From positions 2,599,001 through 2,663,000 of the forward strand of contig CAJHZI010000423.1 in assembly GCA_905160935.1 (NCBI GenBank): a stretch of DNA of 64,000 bases, written 5' to 3'. The notes below the pieces were generated by a model. That model did no database searches. It saw only the letters and a list, made by a program, of their open reading frames with translations, and had not been told where the DNA came from. Positions 57,115-64,000 of the stretch are shown in pieces (the first letter of the stretch is position 1; every line of letters begins with the position of its first letter). This stretch comes from Enchytraeus crypticus (Eukaryota; Annelida; Clitellata; Enchytraeida; Enchytraeidae). Made by a program: the position numbers and the translations under genes.

Positions 57115-60100
57115 GTTTGTTGTAGTATCGTACTATGTTTCTACTTACTCTTTGATTAAGTGTCGCACTAGAGTTTCTTACTTATATCGGTGTAGGTTCC
57201 GTTTTATATTCAAGGAATATTAATGATGAGGAATGCAAAATATAACATGTCCCATATTTGAAGTGTCTAGAACTTTCCTGAGCAGTCTTACACAATTATT
57301 ATGTATTACACAAGAATCCTGGCCCATTGGGTCAGGAAGCACAGATGCTTGTTTAAAGCCCATTTCCTCGTTCCTCTTCGTGGTTATTGGTAATCGTTGC
57401 CTTTTGATGGCTCATCAATTGCATCCGGCGCGGATTTAAGAATAACCGTCCATCACCCTGGGATTTTTTCCTTCAAAGTTGCCAACACTCAGTCTTCCAA
57501 GGTGGTCACCCACAAAGTACTAACCGAGGCCGATTTAGCTTAACTTCGGTATTGACGCGCAACTAAACCAAGTGCGCTAAGTCCCGCCGTCTCTGCTGAA
57601 AATAATTTCCGAATTAGAAAAATTTGCGGATTACTAGATTATGTAGGTATGTTTCTAATTTAGAAATAAAGTGAGCATTTATAGCTTCAGAGATTCCAAC
57701 TTACCAACTTAGGGCTATTACATTTAGATAGGTTTTCTCTCTGAAAAGGAACATACTAACCCCTATTCATATGTTATCTTAAATTTCTGCTGTGTAGGGG
57801 GGGGGGGGTAGTAATGTTGGCAGTCCTTACTGGGATGCAAAATATGCATAGATGTTTAAGTCACAGAACTTTATAAAAATGGTACTGAAATCTTCTGCTG
57901 GCGCCTAATTTCTTTGTAGTTTTTTTCAGTTTTTCCAAAACGAAGTGGTGACCTTTACTGCTTGGATTTTTGACAGATAGGACAAATCACTAGGGTAGGA
58001 CATATCTATGATGGAATGGGGGGGGGGGTAAAATCCTTCAACTGAATCCTCCGGTACAAGTCAGAAGATGTTCTGCTCTCTGACTGACATTTAAGATGTA
58101 AAACTTATTTAATATATTAATATAAAGATATAAACTTGTAAATTTGTGTTTTGTTAATTTATGTAGATGGGGCTCAAGATCTGGGCTTTCTGTCATTCTA
58201 TCGCTCATTGCCTGCGGTAAGTGATACTAGGCTGTTTAAACTTTGTTTAAATAATTATAAATGCTAATTTAATGCAATTTTTTGTGATTTTTGATACAAG
58301 TTTGTATATAAGCCTTTCTGTCATATCCTTGGTCTAATACAATGCAATTTTGTTGAGAAAGGAACTGTTTCATATAGGTTTTTGGTACTTGGACAAGGTA
58401 TTTGTTGCATACAGTACGTACATTCAATTTTTGATGAGATTGTTAGCACTTATATTTTATATATTTTAGAATATAGTGAAGATTTCTTAACAAACTGAAA
58501 CAGAACTTTTAACAGTAATAATTTTTTATATTAACACGTTTAAATTAATTATTACCTATATTTTTGCTTCTTGAAAGAAGTTTTGATGGTCGTCTTAAAT
58601 TTTGGTTCCAGAATATCAAACATCACATCTCAAAATATTTATCTTTACTCTCTCACTATTTCTCTCACTATCTCACACTATCTCTCACTATCACTCACTC
58701 TCACTCACTATCACTCAATCTCTCACTATCACAGTCATATATTTCAGATTATTGCTTCTGAGTAATTATGTTAATGGATGGAGAGCTTATGGTGTGTTCT
58801 TTGTAAATACAAGATAAGTTTCTATACGAAAGACTAGTTAGGGAATCAAAATTCAACAGCTAGGAATAAAAGTCATTGAGACCAACTAGGTTCATCTAGA
58901 ATATATATTTAATTAAATATTGTATTATTATTATATTTATGTTTTCAAATATGCATTTTCCGTATCAAAATTTTAATATCTTTACCTTAATATCATTAGT
59001 AAATTTAGAAGTAGACTAGATTTAAGGAAATTTTTCTTTAGTCAGAGAGTTATAAATGCTTGGAATAGTTTGCCAAGCAAAGTTGTGGAAGCAGAATCAG
59101 TGAATGCTTTTAAAAATAAATATGACAAACATAAGAACATGTAAATTAGATGCTAATTGCATGTTCAGTGTTATGCATAGTCTATGTATAAATTTCACAT
59201 GTTGACATAAAGTCTGTATGATTTGATTTATATTAATTGGTTTTAGTTAAGAGCCTGATGAGTCTTAAACAAGTATATAATTGCTTCCTGACTCTGTAAT
59301 GTTATGTTAATAGATTGCTTTTGATAAATTGATTCTATAACTGATTTTTGTTTACTTCACAAGCTAATTGATTTTATAAATTGATTTTCGAAACTGTTTT
59401 GTTTTTTAATCATAACTTAATATTTTGTATTTTGTTTTAGAAACTGTCCACAACTATCCGTTTCTTTGACAGAGGGGTATGATCATGCATTTCTCATAGA
59501 ATACCTTTGTTGATAAGTTATTTTATAATTTAGAATTGGTATATCTAAGATGTAGTCTGTCATGCAAGAATCTTTTAATTCATTACTGTAATTTGATAAT
59601 TTTCTGGAAACATAATGAGATTGTAGGTTTACATCTGGAAAGAATTTCAAAATATCACCTTACTGGTCTTATTGCATAATACAGTTTTTAATTGAAGACA
59701 TGAAACGTATGTCATTTATATGACATTTCTGAATGCCATAATGCAATATTTTTCAATTATTTATACAATTCCTTCCTAAACAAAAAATTCCATGCATTTT
59801 TAGATATTAGACTAGTAATTTTTCTTTCATGAACCAAAAATTAAGCCTTTCTCTTGAGTAAGGTGTAAATCTCTGAAATAAAAAAGATTCTAAAAAGAGT
59901 TTTCTAGATACTTTAACCTGATAAAGTTGCCATCCAATCCCATCTTTGCTTTATATCGACGCTTGCATAATTTATATTTCAATTAAAAATCGTATACGTC
60001 TTTCATATTTAATTATTTACTTTATGACATAAAAATCATTTATTTAAATAGAAATATAATGTACTTATAGAATTAAAAAATAACAAATATAGTATGAATG

Positions 60101-63100
60101 TTTCTCTCTTGTGTTTATGTTATGTCTTGGTTCTGGAGTGAATCATACTTTATGTGTGCTTGTCCAATAAACATAAAATATAGACTTAAATAGGTTGTCG
60201 CCAATATATCAGAAATGATGGCATGTCAGTGACGATGAGAGAACTGGATTTGAACCCTGCACCTACTGATTCGTTGTCGAACAACAAGTCAACTGTCCGC
60301 AGGCTCAATCAATAATCCTCAGTTAATATTGTAAGCCGATCAGATACACTGATCAGAAACACTGATCAGAGTATTGAAGATTTAGTTAGCATTATTATAT
60401 ATAAAATATACAATAAAAAATATTTTTCAATTATCACTTACCTTCTTTGTTTGCTGTGGATCTCTCTCTGTCAGCCCTTGCATAATTTAATTTTTAAATT
60501 AGTAGTGCTAGAGTACCTTTAGTGTATTTGTCTAAAATTTTCAATTTAAAGGACTCCACATTTAGATTAAGAGGAATATGAATTGGTCTATCTGATAATT
60601 TTCGTAACCTTTTCATATCTTCTTAATAATGCATCTTTTTATGACTATATTTAGGAATTGTGGCAAAATCGTTAATTATAATAATACAAATATCCAGCTT
60701 AATAGAATATTCTAATATATAGTGATTTCTTGTAGCTATGTTTAAAGCTTTGGAGCATTTAATTTGGTTGATAACTATTGTTGTTTTACTTAGGAATATT
60801 ACACAGTTCATGGATCTGATGCTATATTTATTGCTCGGGAAGTTATTAAAAGTACTGGAATCATCAAAAATGGCGGCCAAGGTTGTAAAACTTTGTTCCA
60901 ATTTATGGGAGTTTTTATATAGTTTTATATATACTTTCTGTCCATATTAATTCAGCTATATTGTAGATCTATATACTAATTCCTCTTTTGAGTTACATAT
61001 AGTAGACCTTTGCATTTACAAATTACTTTTTAGTAGAACTTCATACACTATATTCATACACTGTATTTCTAGATCTATTTGTTTTGAATCTAATTAAATC
61101 TAATTAAATGCCTGTGAGATTCATATTTTTACTTTTAAACTTAACATTTCTTAAAACATTTACTTAATCGTAAATGTTTTAAGAAATGCATATATTTAAT
61201 ATATTTGCTATTTCAGGTAAAAATGCGCTGGAGTATATCAACGTCAATAAGATGACATTTGAGACAACTATTAGAGAACTTCTGCTGGTGAGGCAGTATC
61301 GTGTGGAAGTGTACAAGATGAAGAGTAGCAAACAATCCGAATGGGTGCTTACATACAAGGTAGTTCTCAGAAGATATGGAACCCTTTGTTTATCTATCAG
61401 ATAAAAACAATATTTATTTAACCCAAACCTGTTTCTGAGATGCTTTGTGAACAGTGAAGTAATGGTGGCACGTCCAATCTACGGCCACATGCAATGAGGC
61501 TAGACATCTTATAATAATCTGAATTTTTGAGTGATCATTCTCATTCACAGAAGTTTCAATTCATTCCATTGTATCTCTCATCATTGTGATGTCTGCATTT
61601 TTTGTCTCCTGAAACCTTTGCTCTTCTCTATTTTCTGTGATTCATGTAAAACCAAAGCTGAATTTATACTGCTTTTACTTGGGTTTACTGATTGATTAAT
61701 TTATGTGTCGTATTGGCTTACTGTTGTCTGTATTATGCGTGTGAATGTAATGTTTATGATGTTTATAGTCTCATTTTATCTTGTTATTGATTTAGATGTA
61801 TATATGAACAATTATGCGGAAATCAATGTCACAATTTTTAGGCACTTAGCAAATCGCTTGTTACATTCATATGAAAATTGTTAAATGTTCATTGCTGATT
61901 TAGGCATCACCAGGAAACCTGCTACAGTTTGAGGATTTGTTGTATGGATCAAGTGATACTGCGGCTTCTTCAGGAATCATCGCTGTGCTCACTGCTGCTA
62001 AGGAAGAGCAATTGGTAGGCGCATGATGTATTTTATTAGACTTTAATGATTATATTTACATGTTATTTTACGTGTTGCTTGCCTTCCTTATGTGTTGACG
62101 CCTTGTCTTATCTACTTGTTTACTGTTTTTACTGTAATGCAAAACCTGAGTGTGAAATCTAGGGTATGATGCATCATGCGTCTGCCAATCCCTTCTAATT
62201 TTTCGTAATTTTGTAATGCTTAGTTCTTATTAGAATATGTAAAAGTTATACACTATACTGTGTTTACGATTTTATTGTCTCCAAGATACTGAACTTTAGC
62301 TATAAATTTTCTCATATTGACAATTGTGTATTACCTTGCTGGATATCAACTGCAACATGTATTGCAGAGTTTTGAGTCTAAACATTTAGTTATACTAATG
62401 ATGAGTTGACTTTAACTGCAATAATACTTGAGACCGAAATAAATAGTGAATAATGTGCGGACATTCACGTTTATATTTTGTAGACAATTGGTGTGGCTTA
62501 TGCAGACGTTCTCACTCGAAAGTTTGAGATCTGTCAGTTTGTCGATAGCGCTCAGCTGATCAACTTGGAGTCTGTGATGGTTCAGTTGAATCCTAAAGAA
62601 TGTCTGCTCGTTGCTTCAGAGAGTGATATTCATGTCGCAGCTGTGCGTCAACTAATGGAGAAGAGCTCAGTAGTCGTGACGACTCGCAAGAAGAGTATGT
62701 TGCTTTTGTTACGTTGCTCTTGTTACGTTGCTCTTGTTATGTTACTCTTGTTATGTTGCTCTTGTTATGTTGCTCTTGTTATGTTGCTCTTGTTACGTTG
62801 CTCTTTTTATGTTGCTCTTGTTATGTTACTCTTGTTATGTTGCTCTTGTTGCGTTGCTCTTGTTGTGCTACTCTTGCTATGTTGCTCTTGTTATGTTGCT
62901 CTTGTTATGTTACTCTTATTATGTTGCTCTTGTTGCATTGCTCTTGTTGCGTTGCTCTTGTTGTGCTACTCTTGCTATGTTGCTCTTGTTATGTTGCTCG
63001 TGTTATGTTGCTCTTGTTATGTTGCTCTTGTTATGTTGTTCTTTTTGCTACGCTCCTTTAGATTTTCTGCGTTTCTAACGGTGAAGTGGTTTGCTTGTGC

Positions 63101-63661
63101 CTTATTTTCTGTCGTTCCTGTGCAGGGTTCCAATACTGTACTCGTCTGTCTCTGATGTCCTATTGAGAGATGTGTTAGCATTTAGCCTTTTTAATATAAT
63201 TTTGTTTTAGTAATCTAGTGGTTCAATGGTCGATTTGATGGCACACCTAATTGGGTGGGATTCAAGGAATTGAGTCCACAGCCGTACTGTCTACGACTGT
63301 AATCCACATGTTGCAGAGACAAATGCTAATTTCAATTTTCTGTTAGTTCTAATATTAAACCTGCTTTGTCTACATGATGATATTTTTAACATGCAGTAAA
63401 TTTTTGTATCTATTAATGTTTTTCTAGGTAATTGTAAACATTGAAATACTGTATTTGTTTTCTCTATTTTGAGATCTTGAGTTAACATTGCGTTGTAATA
63501 TTTATTTTTATTTTTTTGGAAAATTTTGAAATGTATTAAGGTACTGTATTATCACATTATTGGAAACTGTTTAGGTGAATTTGACAGCAAGGATATTGTT
63601 CAGGATTTGGGTCGTCTGCTGAAAGCTGGGAAGTCTGAACAGACCAATGTCGCTATACTTC
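57081..63661 (+). CDS. MSH2: MSH2, DNA mismatch repair MutS homologue (5' part, 8 exons, continues past the window)
   Basis: MSH2 pairs with MSH6 or MSH3 in the nucleus to recognise mispairs and small loops and start mismatch repair. Coding exons read by eye: 57081-57114, 58167-58216, 59441-59476, 60794-60881, 61217-61359, 61904-62014, 62484-62694, 63575-63661; all introns are GT-AG and the phases join without a break (760 nt, 253 codons plus one base). The joined reading shows family landmarks in order: FFDRGEYYTVHGSDA (mismatch-binding domain I), RELLLVRQYRVEVYK, ASPGNLLQFEDLLYGS, and in the connector domain TIGVAYAD, LNPKECLL and KDIVQDLGRLLK. The start MSFESSADDKL is the only ATG that splices in frame to exon 2 at the expected N-terminal length, so the start is inferred. 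Later domains (lever, clamp, ATPase) are outside the window. No in-frame stop or frameshift is seen, so the gene looks intact. The identification is strong; the exon 1 and 2 boundaries are less certain. Confidence 0.93.
57258..57300 (+). repeat. 43-bp direct repeat, copy 2 (MSH2 intron 1)
   Basis: Identical to 56642-56684. It ends ~55 bp before the 3' end of the SINE-A copy. MSH2 exon 1 lies between the two copies. Confidence 0.9.
57355..57600 (-). mobile_element. SINE-A copy with well preserved 5S rRNA-like head (MSH2 intron 1)
   Basis: The minus strand from 57600 reads an A-box-like ACTTAGCGCACTTGGTTTAG, then CCGAAGTTAAGC, CGGTTAGTACTTTGTGGGTG and ACCACCTTGGAAG...GTGTTGGCAAC. This follows the 3' two-thirds of 5S rRNA, including the internal control region (A box, intermediate element, C box). 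The body continues with TTATTCTTAAATCCGCGCCG and AACGATTACCAATAACCAC. It is transposed inside MSH2, antisense to the gene. Confidence 0.82.
57797..57808 (+). repeat. (G)12 homopolymer in MSH2 intron 1
   Basis: Twelve G flanked by GTA and TAG. Confidence 0.95.
58018..58028 (+). repeat. (G)11 homopolymer in MSH2 intron 1
   Basis: Eleven G, about 210 bp after the previous G run and 140 bp before exon 2. Confidence 0.95.
58167..58216 (+). CDS. MSH2: MSH2 coding exon 2
   Basis: 50 nt between acceptor TTTATGTAG and donor GTAAGT. It reads GAQDLGFLSFYRSLPA, which aligns with the start of MSH2 domain I (the region before the conserved FDRG). It ends in phase 0, as exon 3 requires. Confidence 0.82.
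58640..58736. repeat. (CACTATCTCT)n-like repeat in MSH2 intron 2
   Basis: Imperfect repeats of TCTCTCACTATC and ACTCACTCTC. All three plus-strand frames are open because of composition only. Confidence 0.88.
59001..59144 (+). pseudogene. 3' end of a third LINE type in MSH2 intron 2
   Basis: One frame reads RLDLRKFFFSQRVINAWNSL and then ESVNAFKNKYDKH to a stop at 59142-59144. This is the common C-terminal signature of CR1/L2/jockey-like reverse transcriptases. No RT core is present, so it is a 5'-truncated relic on the same strand as MSH2. Confidence 0.8.
59441..59476 (+). CDS. MSH2: MSH2 coding exon 3 (36-nt micro-exon)
   Basis: Twelve whole codons, KLSTTIRFFDRG, between acceptor TTTTGTTTTAG and donor GTATGA. 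The FDRG motif is highly conserved in MSH2. Both flanking introns are phase 0. Confidence 0.9.
60198..60322 (-). mobile_element. SINE-H or B-like copy in MSH2 intron 3
   Basis: Minus strand: CGACAACGAATCAGTAGGTG, CAGGGTTCAAATCCAGTTCT (good B box), CATCGTCACTGACATGCCAT. The 3' domain after the hairpin is degraded. Confidence 0.7.
60794..60881 (+). CDS. MSH2: MSH2 coding exon 4
   Basis: 88 nt opening EYYTVHGSDAIFIAREV and ending KNGGQ plus one base; donor GTTGTA. The phase-1 junction at its end falls at the same place as the intron that closes exon 1 of human MSH2 (known gene structure), which supports homology. Confidence 0.92.
61145..61188. repeat. 19-bp perfect hairpin in MSH2 intron 4
   Basis: CATTTCTTAAAACATTTAC at 61145-61163, loop TTAATC, perfect complement 61170-61188; 28 bases before the exon 5 acceptor junction. 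Confidence 0.92.
61217..61359 (+). CDS. MSH2: MSH2 coding exon 5
   Basis: 143 nt after acceptor TATTTCAG, reading GKNALEYINVNKMTFE and then RELLLVRQYRVEVYK; it ends at TAC AAG before GTAGTT. It matches human exon 2 in content and in its phase-0 end. Confidence 0.93.
61904..62014 (+). CDS. MSH2: MSH2 coding exon 6
   Basis: 37 whole codons, beginning ASPGNLLQFEDLLYG and ending AAKEEQL, between acceptor TTTAG and donor GTAGGC. This is the linker into the connector domain. The phase-0 intron after it is, as far as I recall, absent from human MSH2. Confidence 0.92.
62484..62694 (+). CDS. MSH2: MSH2 coding exon 7
   Basis: 211 nt from acceptor TTTGTAG: TIGVAYADVLTRKFEICQF, later LNPKECLL and VVTTRKK, plus one base before donor GTATGT. 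It covers the core of the connector domain. The donor lies directly against a 15-bp minisatellite. Confidence 0.94.
62697..63056. repeat. 15-bp minisatellite beginning at the MSH2 exon 7 donor
   Basis: About 24 units of TTGCTCTTGTTATGT with few variants (TTACG, TTGCG, TTGTGCTAC). It starts within two bases of the GT of the splice donor. Confidence 0.94.
63575..63661 (+). CDS. MSH2: MSH2 coding exon 8
   Basis: 87 nt after acceptor TGTTTAG: EFDSKDIVQDLGRLLKAGK, then EQTNVAIL and one base before donor GTAAGC. It closes on a codon starting with C, consistent with the conserved Leu-Pro that follows in the family. The next exon is beyond the window. Confidence 0.92.
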
Positions 63662-63767
63662 GTAAGCATTGAAACTTTAATCTAATTGGATTTCAGCTTA
63701 ACTATTTTCAATATATTGCAAGTAATACTTTAAATAGTATAGCAAAAGTATTGGCAAAGTAGCGTTT

Positions 63768-63966
63768 GTGAGGAAGGCGACGGGAAACTACCTCAGAAAC
63801 CATAATTTTTCAAAGCTATAGGCTACATATAGTATGGATTTGTCATAGACTTTGTGAAGGGATTAACTTGTTGATCTAAGGAGTGCTCTTATGGAGTGAG
63901 AAAGCAGACTTTGAGTATGAATATGTACCTTGAATCTACCACTTGGCAGTGCACTGAAGAAGATTG
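63768..63966 (+). mobile_element. SINE-D copy in MSH2 intron 8
   Basis: GAAGGCGACGGGAAACTACC, TTGTGAAGGGATTAACTTGT, TGATCTAAGGAGTGCTCTTA, GAGTATGAATATGTACCTTG and ATCTACCACTTGGCAGTGCA. The closest relative is the 28.9 kb copy. Confidence 0.83.
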
Positions 63967-64000
63967 ATCAGTTATTTTGTAAGCTTTTAAATTTGTTTAA

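Noticed and set aside
57430..57600. 5S rRNA gene or pseudogene
   Set aside because: Only the 3' two-thirds resemble 5S; the start is different and the downstream body is shared with other copies, so it is a SINE.
62714..63078. Leu/Cys-rich open frames of 115-116 codons
   Set aside because: 15-bp minisatellite inside an MSH2 intron, open in all three plus-strand frames.

Overview
This is a repeat-dense, AT-rich window of an animal (metazoan) nuclear genome. Two intron-containing host genes and the retrotransposon and transposon families show this. Gene density is very low: two recognisable host genes in 64 kb. The neuropeptide-type GPCR and the repeat content would fit an invertebrate such as a mollusc or another lophotrochozoan, but nothing in the sequence fixes the species.

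Host genes. (1) A class A (rhodopsin-like) GPCR lies on the minus strand at 46.4-48.9 kb. It has two coding exons joined inside the 'DRY' codon and encodes 418 residues. (2) The 5' part of MSH2, the MutS-homologue subunit of the DNA mismatch-repair heterodimers, lies on the plus strand from 57.08 kb to the right edge. Eight exons can be placed. They encode the N-terminal mismatch-binding domain and most of the connector domain (about 253 codons), and the gene runs out of the window.

Mobile elements. The rest is almost entirely repeats. A broken RTE-like LINE occupies 12.2-15.5 kb, with further relics at 1.1, 20.2, 24.6-25.1, 31.3, 44.7-45.3, 49.3, 51.7 and 52.4 kb. A second LINE type is at 20.55-21.54 kb and the tail of a third is at 59.0 kb. 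A Tc1/mariner remnant with long terminal inverted repeats (2.88-3.62 kb) sits beside a foldback MITE (2.06-2.87 kb), whose relatives are at 21.55 and 42.54 kb. Several SINE families occur in many copies. I call them A-H here: A has a 5S rRNA-like head; B, C, G and H have tRNA-like heads; D shares the RTE 3' tail; E shares the tail of the second LINE; F has an unidentified head.

Tandem repeats. There is an 8-bp array (4.82-5.18 kb), a 32-bp array carrying CRE-like TGACGTCA sites (9.69-9.97 kb), a 21/84-bp higher-order array (10.7-11.5 kb), several diverged minisatellites, a 15-bp array starting at an MSH2 splice donor (62.7-63.06 kb), and many (TA)n/(GA)n tracts.

The most interesting observations are a short 3' domain shared by SINE families B, F, G and H, which looks like a hairpin with compensating stem changes followed by a near-constant GGAAACTGACGTTAA; a SINE head that seems to join a tRNA A box to the 5S rRNA control region; and at least two LINE-SINE partnerships visible through shared 3' tails. 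All family assignments were made by eye from internal similarity and remembered protein motifs; no database search was possible.
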